A stretch of 13,110 nt of DNA, from contig DNMB01000046.1 of the NCBI GenBank assembly GCA_003489485.1, positions 1,730 through 14,839 on the forward strand, in the 5' to 3' direction. Below are positions 7,156-13,110 of this stretch, in pieces. The stretch comes from Chitinophagaceae bacterium (lineage in GTDB: Bacteria; Bacteroidota; Bacteroidia; Chitinophagales; Chitinophagaceae). Each line of letters starts with the position of its first letter. Position 1 is the first letter of the stretch. The position numbers and the translations under genes are program-made. The notes beneath the pieces were generated by a model. The model was not told the DNA's origin and did not search any database. It saw only the letters and a list, made by a program, of their open reading frames with translations.

Positions 7156-8001
7156 TCAATAATCACCAAGTGTTTCGGGAAGTTGAGATAGTGCGCTAGC
7201 GAGTTGTTCATCGTTAGGAGCAATGCCGTGCCATTCGTGCGTGCCTTCCATAAAGTCAACGCCTTTTCCCATAGCGGTCTTCATGATGATCACGATGGGC
7301 TTGCCTTGTCCGGTCATGGACTTTGCTTTCTCGAGCGTAGCCACCGTATCGTCCATGTCGTTTCCGTTCATCTGCAGCACGGTCCAATTGAAGGCGCTGA
7401 ACTTGGCTGCCAGATCGCCCAGTCCCATTACTTTGTCGGTGGGTCCGTCTATTTGTTGGCCATTCCAGTCGATGGTGGCGATCAGATTATCTACTTTATG
7501 ATGGGCTGCAAAGAGAACCGCTTCCCAGATCTGTCCTTCGTTGAGTTCGCCGTCGCCATGCAGCGAGAAGACCAGGTCTTTTTTGCCGCTCATTTTTTTA
7601 CTGAGCGCCGCACCGGCTGCTACGCTGAGTCCTTGTCCGAGCGAGCCGGACGCAATGCGAATACCGGGCAGGTGTTCGTGCGTGGCCGGATGTCCCTGCA
7701 GTCTTGAGTTGATCTTGCGAAAGGTGGCCAGCTCTGATTTATCAAAATAACCGGCCCGGGCCAGGGTCGAATAAAAGATCGGGGAGATATGTCCGTTCGA
7801 CAAGACGAATACATCTTCGTCGGTGGCATCCATGTTGAATGAGGGGTTGTGCTTCATGACACGGAAATAGAGTGCCGCAAAATAATCGGCACAGCCGAGC
7901 GATCCTCCGGGATGGCCGCTATTGACTGCGTGGACCATGCGTACGATGTCTCTGCGTAATTGAGTGGCGATGGAGCGAAGTTCTGTTGTGGAAGCGGCCA
8001 T
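7156..8001 (-). CDS. Transketolase, N-terminal (ThDP-binding) subunit
   Basis: 281 residues from the ATG at 8001 (MAASTTELRS), which matches the start of split transketolases; the 67-codon upstream extension has no family character. It carries GHPGGS (29-34), SNGH (68-71), and the ThDP/Mg motif HGDGELN (148-154) ending at DWN (178-180). HEWHG (255-259) is near the end. These are the features of the N-terminal half only; the pyrimidine-binding half with the catalytic Glu is not present. In two-gene transketolases that half is normally the next gene, but here the frame ends 11 bp from a convergent gene. The complete enzyme transfers two-carbon ketol groups in the non-oxidative pentose phosphate pathway. 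It is divergent from frr. Confidence 0.92.
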   Translation of the reverse strand: MAASTTELRSIATQLRRDIVRMVHAVNSGHPGGSLGCADYFAALYFRVMKHNPSFNMDATDEDVFVLSNGHISPIFYSTLARAGYFDKSELATFRKINSRLQGHPATHEHLPGIRIASGSLGQGLSVAAGAALSKKMSGKKDLVFSLHGDGELNEGQIWEAVLFAAHHKVDNLIATIDWNGQQIDGPTDKVMGLGDLAAKFSAFNWTVLQMNGNDMDDTVATLEKAKSMTGQGKPIVIIMKTAMGKGVDFMEGTHEWHGIAPNDEQLASALSQLPETLGDY

Positions 8002-8015
8002 GGATCTATTTTTTA

Positions 8016-8023
8016 CAAATGTG
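8016..8023 (-). promoter_or_regulatory. Possible -7 box for the transketolase gene
   Basis: On the minus strand CACATTTG matches TAnnTTTG at 5 of 6 fixed positions and would give a leader of about 10 nt. A TTTG lies upstream, but only 11 nt away, which is too close for a normal -33 element. Confidence 0.3.
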
Positions 8024-8058
8024 CATCCTTTTTTCAAATTGGAGTGGGCTGTCGAAAA

Positions 8059-8084
8059 TTGGTGAGTAAACTTTCTTAGTTTTG
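8059..8084 (+). promoter_or_regulatory. Promoter of frr
   Basis: TAGTTTTG (8077-8084) is a perfect match to the Bacteroidota -7 consensus TAnnTTTG. TTG at 8059-8061 is a possible -33 element, but the 15-bp spacing is shorter than usual. Only 4 nt separate the box from the ATG at 8089, so the predicted transcription start coincides with the start codon. Confidence 0.55.
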
Positions 8085-8088
8085 CGCT

Positions 8089-8652
8089 ATGGTAGAAGAT
8101 ATTCAATCGATCAGCGCCGGTGCCCAAGAGCAAATGAAAAAGGCCATCGGTCACCTCGAGGCCGAATTGGTCAAGATCAGGGCCGGAAAAGCCAATCCGC
8201 AAATGTTTGACGGGTTAGTGGTTGACTATTACGGGTCGCCTGTGCCCATTAATCAGGTTGCCAACATAAGTGTGATGGATGCCCGTACCCTGAGCATCCA
8301 GCCTTGGGAAAAAAATATGGTGCAGCCCATTGAAAGGGCCATCATCGCTGCCAATATGGGCGTAACGCCCCAAAACGACGGTGTCTTGATCCGTATTTTT
8401 TTACCGCCACTGACCGAAGAGCGTCGCCGCGAACTGGTCAAGCGTTGCCAGGGCGAAGGGGAGCAGACCAAAGTTGCCATTCGCAATATTCGTCGCGATG
8501 CGTTAGAAGGTATTAAGAGATTACAGAAAAACGGACTCAGCGAAGACGCTTCTAAAGATGCTGAAGCGGGTGTACAGCAATTGACCGATAAGCATATCGC
8601 CTTGGTCGATACGCATCTTTCTTCGAAAGAGAAAGAGATCATGTCGGTCTGA
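8089..8652 (+). CDS. frr: Ribosome recycling factor
   Basis: 187 residues, the standard length. RRF splits post-termination ribosomes together with EF-G. The three-helix bundle domain is formed by the N-terminal helix (1-30, ending IRAGKANP) and two C-terminal helices (~108-187). The inserted beta-rich domain is residues ~31-107 and includes VVDYYGSPVPINQVA (44-58). IRNIRRDA (131-138) contains the conserved Arg132 region. In many bacteria frr follows pyrH; here it is alone and has its own perfect -7 box. It is divergent from the transketolase half-gene and convergent with the EamA gene, with 4 bp between the stops. Confidence 0.97.
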   Translation: MVEDIQSISAGAQEQMKKAIGHLEAELVKIRAGKANPQMFDGLVVDYYGSPVPINQVANISVMDARTLSIQPWEKNMVQPIERAIIAANMGVTPQNDGVLIRIFLPPLTEERRRELVKRCQGEGEQTKVAIRNIRRDALEGIKRLQKNGLSEDASKDAEAGVQQLTDKHIALVDTHLSSKEKEIMSV

Positions 8653-8656
8653 TCAC

Positions 8657-9556
8657 TCAGGCCTTGCGCTCTTGCGGACTTCTGTTGGCCAGGTATACTC
8701 CTGCCAATATCAGCAATAGACAACTTACTTCTATCCAGGTGATCTTTTCGTTATCGAAAAGTCCCCATCCAATGGCTACGAATGGGATGCCGTATGTAAC
8801 GAGCGAAGCAAAAAGCCCCCCCGCTCTTTTTACCAGCGAATAGAATAAGATGGTGGCAAGCGCGCTGCCTATGATGCCCAGTGCGGAACTAGAGGCAATG
8901 GCCGATTGCACGGCTGCAGAAGAGAGATCATTTTCAAAAAATCCAAAGTACCAAAGCAGCAACAACGCAGGCGGCAGCATAAAGGATACCGATACCGAGG
9001 CCAGGTGCAAGGGGTTGATGCCTTGCAGACGATGACTGACCATGTTTACGTTTACACCATACAATATCGTGGCGGTTACAGGCAGCAGCACGTAGCCCAG
9101 GTTTTCGAAGCTGATCGATTTTTCGCCCAGTAGCACCGGAAGCATTGTTAACAGGACCAATCCCAAAAATCCGATCAGCAGTCCCATCCATTTTTCCAGG
9201 GCAATTTTATCGCCATAAAACAGCACTCCGATCAGTACGACCCAGATGGGAGAGAGTGAATTCATGATACCCCCCAGCGAGCCATCGATGCGGGTCAGGG
9301 CAATGGCAAACGAAAAGGCCGGCAACAGGTTACCGATGAAGGCACTGAAAATGACCAGCGGCAGTTTGGCGGCGGGAATTTTAGACAGGTGCATCAGCCC
9401 AAACGGCAACAGCACCAGCGCCGCCGCCACGATCCGCAAGCTTGCGATTTGGGTGCCGGTCAACGAGGCCGTACTGTCTTTCATTAGCTTAAAGGAACTT
9501 CCCCAGATAAGACAAAGTGCTATAAAGAGCAGCCAGCTGATTAGTTTGTTTGACAT
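8657..9556 (-). CDS. EamA-family (DMT superfamily) transporter
   Basis: 299 residues from the ATG at 9556 (MSNKLISWLL); the 12-codon upstream extension overlaps the likely promoter. The protein is almost wholly membrane-embedded, with about ten hydrophobic helices in two EamA repeats (~5-138 and ~153-290). The first helix carries the family-typical LIWGSSF (16-22), and charged residues sit mainly in short loops. DMT transporters of this type move amino acids, metabolites or other small molecules across the inner membrane; nothing here fixes the substrate. It stands alone between convergent frr and divergent scpA. Confidence 0.9.
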   Translation of the reverse strand: MSNKLISWLLFIALCLIWGSSFKLMKDSTASLTGTQIASLRIVAAALVLLPFGLMHLSKIPAAKLPLVIFSAFIGNLLPAFSFAIALTRIDGSLGGIMNSLSPIWVVLIGVLFYGDKIALEKWMGLLIGFLGLVLLTMLPVLLGEKSISFENLGYVLLPVTATILYGVNVNMVSHRLQGINPLHLASVSVSFMLPPALLLLWYFGFFENDLSSAAVQSAIASSSALGIIGSALATILFYSLVKRAGGLFASLVTYGIPFVAIGWGLFDNEKITWIEVSCLLLILAGVYLANRSPQERKA

Positions 9557-9561
9557 GAACG

Positions 9562-9569
9562 CAAAATTC
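9562..9569 (-). promoter_or_regulatory. Probable -7 box of the EamA transporter gene
   Basis: On the minus strand GAATTTTG matches TAnnTTTG with one mismatch and ends 5 nt before the ATG at 9556, implying an essentially leaderless mRNA. No clear -33 element is seen. Confidence 0.35.
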
Positions 9570-9598
9570 ACGAAAAAAAAGGTCAGACCCATATTATT

Positions 9599-9617
9599 TC
9601 TTAGGGCATTTCTAAGA
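9599..9617. repeat. Inverted repeat between the EamA gene and scpA
   Basis: TCTTAG (9599-9604) and CTAAGA (9612-9617) form 6-bp arms with a 7-bp spacer. The repeat lies over the expected -33 region of scpA (predicted start ~9644) and about 45-60 bp upstream of the EamA start codon. It may be an operator; chance is also possible. Confidence 0.35.
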
Positions 9618-9631
9618 TGAGGCCAATCGCT

Positions 9632-9639
9632 TACATTTG
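9632..9639 (+). promoter_or_regulatory. -7 box of scpA
   Basis: TACATTTG is a perfect match to TAnnTTTG. It predicts a transcript start near 9644 and a leader of about 8 nt before the ATG at 9652. The box overlaps an in-frame TTG at 9637 that might be mistaken for the start codon, which argues for the ATG as the true start. Confidence 0.5.
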
Positions 9640-9651
9640 TGCCATATCGTT

Positions 9652-10455
9652 ATGTCGCAATCAATCAATTATCAGATCAGTCTTCCGCAGTTCGAGGGGC
9701 CATTCGACCTGTTGCTCTTTTTTATCGAACGCGATGAGTTGGATATCTACAATATACCCATTACAAAGATCACCAATGATTTTCTCGACTATATTCACCA
9801 GCAAGACGAGCTGAACGTAGAGCTGAGCAGTGAGTTCATCTTGTTTATCTCTACCCTGATGCGCATCAAGGCCAAGATGCTGCTGCCGCGCAAAGAACTC
9901 GATGCCGATGGCAATGAGATCGATCCTCGTGCCGAGCTGGTCAATAAGATCCTCGAGTACAAACGCTTCAAGGAAGCCTCTGCACAGATGGCCGAGATGG
10001 AAGCTCTTCGGATGCTGATGGCCAAGCGGGGCAACATTCAAAAAGAATTATCTGCCATTGGCGAAGAGGCCAGCGAAGGCACCGAGATCACACAGTTGAC
10101 CTTATTTAAATTGATGAAGGCCTTTGAAAAGGCCATGCAGAAATACAGTGATCGGGTCAACACGCCCGTGCACACGGTGGTGCGTTACAATTACACCATG
10201 GAGGGCAGCCGTAAATCCATGCTGGCCATGGCCAAAAAAGAGAAGACCATTTCTTTTGAGCGCATCTTTGATGACTGCGAAAACAGAGTACATGCCATCT
10301 TCTTGTTCCTTTCGCTGCTCGAACTGGTGCAGCAGCATTACCTCAATATCATCATTGGGCAGGGCAAGAATAACTTCATTATTGAATACGACGAAAAAGG
10401 AGCCGCTGAAGCAGAGGCCCAGGCGCTGCAAGATGTCGATCCTTCGCTTAACTGA
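9652..10455 (+). CDS. scpA: Segregation and condensation protein A
   Basis: 267 residues. ScpA is the kleisin of the bacterial SMC condensin: its N-terminal domain binds the Smc neck, its middle binds ScpB, and its C-terminal winged helix binds the Smc head. The N-terminal signature YQISLPQFEGPFDLLLFFIE (7-26) is diagnostic, followed by DELDIYNIPITKIT (28-41) and the helix LSSEFILFISTLMRIKAKML (58-77). The C-terminal winged helix is seen in ISFERIFDD (200-208), FLFLSLLELVQQ (217-228) and NFIIEY (241-246). The ATG at 9652 is chosen over the in-frame TTG at 9637, which lies inside the -7 box. scpB and smc are not in the window. The 3' end overlaps dxs by 8 bp, tail to tail. Confidence 0.95.
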   Translation: MSQSINYQISLPQFEGPFDLLLFFIERDELDIYNIPITKITNDFLDYIHQQDELNVELSSEFILFISTLMRIKAKMLLPRKELDADGNEIDPRAELVNKILEYKRFKEASAQMAEMEALRMLMAKRGNIQKELSAIGEEASEGTEITQLTLFKLMKAFEKAMQKYSDRVNTPVHTVVRYNYTMEGSRKSMLAMAKKEKTISFERIFDDCENRVHAIFLFLSLLELVQQHYLNIIIGQGKNNFIIEYDEKGAAEAEAQALQDVDPSLN

Positions 10456-12373
10456 TGTCGCTGACCTGTACCGACATCATACTGCGTACAGCCTGCACGA
10501 TCGCGGAGGTATCATAGCCGCATTCGCGGTGTAGTTCGGCCGGTGTGCCATGCTCGACCAGTGCATCAGGAATACCCAGCATCCGAAGATCTTGCTTATA
10601 GCCGTGCTGCGCCATAAATTCCAATATGGCCGATCCAAATCCACCTTTGATGGTCCCATCTTCTACCGTAAGAATTTTTTGGTAGCGAGCACAGATATGA
10701 TGAAGCAACTCTTCGTCGAGCGGTTTTACAAAGCGCATATCGTAATGGCCTGGGGTCAGTCCATCGGTGCGTAGCTCGCGAATGGCCGCTGTGGCAAAAT
10801 TGCCGGGATGTCCATAAGTCAATATGGCGATCTCTTCTCCCTCTTTGATGGTCCTGCCTTTGCCAATGGCAATGGATTCCATCGGTGTTCTCCACTCGGG
10901 CATCACACCTTCTCCGCGCGGATAGCGGATCACAAAGGGCAACTTGGTGCTTTCGAGTTGAGCGGTGTACATCAGGTTGCGAAGCTCGGCTTCGTTCATG
11001 GGAGCGCTGATGATCAGATTGGGAATACAGCGGAAGTAAGCGATATCATAGCAACCATGGTGTGTGGGTCCGTCATCACCCACTACTCCTGCTCTGTCGA
11101 GACAAAAGATCACAGGTAATTTCTGAATGGCCACATCGTGCACCACCGAATCGTACGCGCGTTGCATGAAAGAAGAATAGATGTTACAAAAGACCTTCAT
11201 GCCTTGCGTGGCCATCCCGGCACTCAGTGTTACGGCATGCTGCTCGGCAATGCCTACATCGAAGGCGCGGTGTGGCATTTTCTCCATCATGAACTTAAGA
11301 GAGGAGCCCGATGGCATGGCAGGGGTGATACCAAAGATCTTTTCATTTTGCTCGGCCAGTTCTATGATCGTATGGCCAAAGACGTCTTGGTATTTGGGAG
11401 GTTGCGGGCCTTCTTTCTTTTTTTGCACGATCTCTCCGGTTACTTTATCGAACAACCCGGGCGCATGCCACTTGGTCTGGTCCTTTTCGGCCAGTGCATA
11501 GCCCTTTCCTTTGGTGGTGATGATGTGCAAGATCTTGGGCCCGGGAATTTCGCGCAAGTCCTTTAAGGTCTCTACCAGCTTGGAAATATTGTGTCCGTCG
11601 ATCGGACCAAAGTACCGGATCTTGAGTGCCTCAAAAAGATTGGCACTGCTGCTGATGATGCCCTTGAGCCCTTCGGTGAGCTTGTGGGCCATGGAACGGG
11701 TAAAGTTCTTTCCGCGTGGAAGATGTCCAAGCAAATTCCAGACATCATCTTTCATTTTATTGTAAGTGGGCGAAAGTGTAATATCGGTCAGATATTCTTT
11801 GAGGGCACCCACGTTGGGATCGATCCCCATGCAATTATCGTTGAGGATAATTAGCATGTCGGCATCGGCAACACCAGCATGGTTCATTCCTTCGAAGGCC
11901 AATCCGGCCGTCATGGCGCCATCTCCGATGACCGCCACTACTTTTCGATCAGTTTCGCCTTTGTACTTGGCGGCCATGGCCATTCCCAGTGCGGCAGATA
12001 TGGAAGTAGAGGAATGCCCTACGCCAAAGGTGTCAAAATCGCTCTCGCTGCGTTTGGGAAAACCGCTGATGCCCTTGTATTTTCGGTTGGTATGAAACTG
12101 GTCCCTTCTTCCGGTTAGTATCTTGTGTCCATAGGCCTGGTGACCCACATCCCATACCAGTTGATCGTAGGGCGTGTTATAGACATAATGCAATGCAGTG
12201 GTAAGTTCTACCACGCCCAGACTGGCTCCGAAATGTCCTCCGTGCACACTTACGATATCGATGATGTATTGGCGAAGCTCTTCGCAAACCTGGTGTAATT
12301 TTTCGCGAGGAAGTTTTTTCAGATCATCCGGACCGTTGATGGTCTTGAGCAAGCTTCCGGGTTCAATTTGCAT
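10448..12373 (-). CDS. dxs: 1-Deoxy-D-xylulose-5-phosphate synthase
   Basis: 641 residues from the ATG at 12373 (MQIEPGSLLK), the standard length; a 26-codon upstream extension runs through the likely promoter and lacks family character. It condenses pyruvate and glyceraldehyde 3-phosphate to DXP, the first step of the MEP isoprenoid pathway and a precursor for thiamine and pyridoxal phosphate. Visible motifs are WDVGHQAYGHK (74-84), the ThDP/Mg motif GDGAMTAG (150-157) ending at NDN (178-180), YFGPIDGHN (254-262), the catalytic Glu377 in IAEQHA, and DRAGVVGDDGPTHHG (426-440). The loop after NDN reads CMGIDPNVG, with Gly183 where Ser is common. The three domains (ThDP-binding, pyrimidine-binding, C-terminal transketolase-like from ~500) are complete. 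It overlaps scpA tail to tail by 8 bp. Confidence 0.97.
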   Translation of the reverse strand: MQIEPGSLLKTINGPDDLKKLPREKLHQVCEELRQYIIDIVSVHGGHFGASLGVVELTTALHYVYNTPYDQLVWDVGHQAYGHKILTGRRDQFHTNRKYKGISGFPKRSESDFDTFGVGHSSTSISAALGMAMAAKYKGETDRKVVAVIGDGAMTAGLAFEGMNHAGVADADMLIILNDNCMGIDPNVGALKEYLTDITLSPTYNKMKDDVWNLLGHLPRGKNFTRSMAHKLTEGLKGIISSSANLFEALKIRYFGPIDGHNISKLVETLKDLREIPGPKILHIITTKGKGYALAEKDQTKWHAPGLFDKVTGEIVQKKKEGPQPPKYQDVFGHTIIELAEQNEKIFGITPAMPSGSSLKFMMEKMPHRAFDVGIAEQHAVTLSAGMATQGMKVFCNIYSSFMQRAYDSVVHDVAIQKLPVIFCLDRAGVVGDDGPTHHGCYDIAYFRCIPNLIISAPMNEAELRNLMYTAQLESTKLPFVIRYPRGEGVMPEWRTPMESIAIGKGRTIKEGEEIAILTYGHPGNFATAAIRELRTDGLTPGHYDMRFVKPLDEELLHHICARYQKILTVEDGTIKGGFGSAILEFMAQHGYKQDLRMLGIPDALVEHGTPAELHRECGYDTSAIVQAVRSMMSVQVSDIS

Positions 12374-12377
12374 AGCA

Positions 12378-12385
12378 CAAAGGTT
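12378..12385 (-). promoter_or_regulatory. Probable -7 box of dxs
   Basis: On the minus strand AACCTTTG matches TAnnTTTG with one mismatch (a TA sits one base out of register). It ends 4 nt before the ATG at 12373, predicting a leaderless transcript. Confidence 0.4.
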
Positions 12386-12389
12386 AAGA

Positions 12390-12401
12390 CCTAAAATTAG
12401 G
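12390..12401. repeat. Short palindrome in the dxs promoter region
   Basis: CCTAAAATTAGG has 5-bp arms around AA. It lies just upstream of the presumed dxs -7 box, between -7 and -33, where a bound protein could block transcription. It is short enough to be chance. Confidence 0.3.
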
Positions 12402-12415
12402 GAAATAAATGTCGA

Positions 12416-12461
12416 TGCCCTTTCAATTTTGTGGGCACCGCTCTTCAACAAAATTGGGGCA
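12416..12461. repeat. Bulged inverted repeat between dxs and the kinase gene
   Basis: A 9-bp perfect inverted repeat (CAATTTTGT 12424-12432, ACAAAATTG 12448-12456) has a 15-nt loop. It is continued by TGCCC (12416-12420) pairing with GGGCA (12457-12461) across a 3-nt TTT bulge, for 14 base pairs in all. No T-run follows on either strand, so it does not look like an intrinsic terminator. It sits upstream of both divergent genes. Of the 180 bp between dxs and the kinase gene, this is the strongest structure I can find. Confidence 0.5.
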
Positions 12462-12493
12462 AAAAAGTTGAGGGGGCTCCGCTAAAAACGGCC

Positions 12494-12511
12494 TTTGACC
12501 ATTGGTCCAAA
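12494..12511. repeat. Imperfect dyad upstream of the kinase gene
   Basis: TTTGACC-ATT-GGTC-C-AAA has 7-bp arms with one extra base. It lies about 40-58 bp upstream of the predicted kinase transcript start and could be a regulator binding site. The support is symmetry alone. Confidence 0.3.
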
Positions 12512-12538
12512 CGCGCTGCGGGAGTGGGGTTGGGGTTG

Positions 12539-12546
12539 TACCTTTA
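12539..12546 (+). promoter_or_regulatory. Possible -7 box of the histidine kinase gene
   Basis: TACCTTTA matches TAnnTTTG at 5 of 6 fixed positions and ends 7 nt before the ATG at 12554. No good -33 element is seen; the expected place is a G-rich stretch (12520-12535). Confidence 0.35.
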
Positions 12547-12553
12547 ACGGGAT

Positions 12554-13110
12554 ATGGGATTATTGTCTGATAGAAACAGGTTGTATTGGGTGCTGCAGCT
12601 GGGAGGCTGGGGCACGTTCTTGGCAGGATCGCTGGTGCTGGCCAATATCTTTAATCTCGAATATGCTGAGGCCCTCATCATCAACCGCACGATCGCTATG
12701 ACGCTGACGGGATTTTTGGTCTCGCATTTGCTTCGAGTAGTACTCAAGAATTCGAATCTGCTGCAAAAAAAATTAGAGCTTTCCATTGGCTGGTTGTTGT
12801 TGTCGCTGGCCCTCTCTTCTTTTTTATATGGGCTACTGGTTTTAGCCAGCTTCGAGGCCTTCGATCTGTTCTTGTCGCAAGAGGTAATAGAAAAATTGAA
12901 CCTTGGTCAGTTGTTACTCGCAGTGAGTCTGGAGATGGGAAGCATCATGCTGGTGTGGCTCACCATCTATTGCTTTTATCATTACTATGCCGATAGCAGA
13001 CAGCGGCAGCTCGATAAACTAAAGCTCGAAGGGATCATCAAGCAAATGGAGTTAAAGACCCTGAAGGCACATTTGAATCCACATTTTATTTTCAATTCGC
13101 TCAATAGCAT
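12554..13110 (+). CDS. LytS/YehU-type sensor histidine kinase (3' end missing)
   Basis: The frame from ATG 12554 (MGLLSDRNRL) is open to the window edge, giving 185 residues. Four hydrophobic segments (~11-32, 43-63, 77-100, 118-143) form a multi-helix membrane sensor with no obvious periplasmic domain. A coiled-coil-like linker (YADSRQRQLDKLKLEGIIKQ, 145-164) leads to LKAHLNPHFIFNSLNS (170-185), the phosphoacceptor motif of the His_kinase family (Pfam PF06580); His177 in NPHF is the conserved one. His173 stands where Gln is common in this motif. The ATPase domain lies beyond the window. Such kinases usually pair with a LytTR DNA-binding response regulator encoded next door, here unseen. No long reverse-strand gene competes with this frame. 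Confidence 0.85.
   Translation, partial: MGLLSDRNRLYWVLQLGGWGTFLAGSLVLANIFNLEYAEALIINRTIAMTLTGFLVSHLLRVVLKNSNLLQKKLELSIGWLLLSLALSSFLYGLLVLASFEAFDLFLSQEVIEKLNLGQLLLAVSLEMGSIMLVWLTIYCFYHYYADSRQRQLDKLKLEGIIKQMELKTLKAHLNPHFIFNSLNS

Noticed and set aside
8002..8202. 67-codon N-terminal extension of the transketolase subunit
   Set aside because: It runs back over the frr promoter and start, and has no similarity to transketolase.
9637..9651. TTG start for scpA giving five extra residues
   Set aside because: The TTG is inside the perfect -7 box TACATTTG, so it would be upstream of the transcript start; ATG 9652 fits the family.
10124..10534. Forward-strand ORF overlapping scpA and the dxs 3' end
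   Set aside because: Out of frame with scpA, with Arg/Ser/Pro-rich shadow composition and no family features.
12374..12451. 26-codon N-terminal extension of dxs
   Set aside because: The family starts at MQIEPGSLLK; the extension would be translated from DNA containing the -7 box and part of the inverted repeat.

Overview
The window is a compact, gene-dense stretch of a bacterial chromosome. It most likely comes from the phylum Bacteroidota, perhaps Chitinophagales or a relative. The evidence is a PorX-type response regulator (receiver plus PglZ domain, linked to the type IX secretion system), Bacteroidota-style -7 boxes (TAnnTTTG or one mismatch) in front of most transcription units, no convincing Shine-Dalgarno sequences, and a split transketolase. 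I see no mobile elements, tRNA, rRNA, CRISPR array or phage genes. Base composition and codon use look uniform by eye. The family assignment within the phylum is an inference.

Layout, left to right. Positions 1-2465 (+) hold a tight cluster: the 3' nine-tenths of porX, an 87-residue protein of unknown function, and a PhnP-like metallo-beta-lactamase-fold phosphodiesterase whose start overlaps the previous stop. After a 45-bp gap containing a clear 16-bp palindrome and a promoter comes an acyl-CoA dehydrogenase (+). It faces a type I ABC exporter (-) tail to tail. The exporter shares a short divergent promoter region with the rbfA / LolE-type permease pair (+). That pair converges on an N-terminal transketolase subunit (-), which is divergent from frr (+). 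frr converges on an EamA-family transporter (-), which is divergent from scpA (+). scpA overlaps the 3' end of dxs (-). Across a 180-bp region with several dyad symmetries, dxs is divergent from a LytS/YehU-type sensor histidine kinase (+) that runs off the right edge just after its NPHF phosphoacceptor motif.

Most genes are housekeeping: ribosome maturation and recycling (rbfA, frr), chromosome condensation (scpA), isoprenoid precursor synthesis (dxs), pentose phosphate metabolism (transketolase half), envelope transport (ABC exporter, LolE-like permease) and fatty-acid or branched-chain acyl-CoA oxidation. Regulatory functions sit at the two ends (PorX and the LytS-type kinase).

I do not see an obvious undescribed defence or mobile system. 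The observations most worth following are: the porX / unknown small protein / PhnP-like phosphodiesterase cluster; a TetR-operator-like palindrome on the -33 region of the acyl-CoA dehydrogenase promoter; repeated placement of -7 boxes only 4-7 nt before start codons, which implies leaderless mRNAs; an orphan transketolase half; and an unexplained 46-bp bulged inverted repeat between dxs and the kinase gene.
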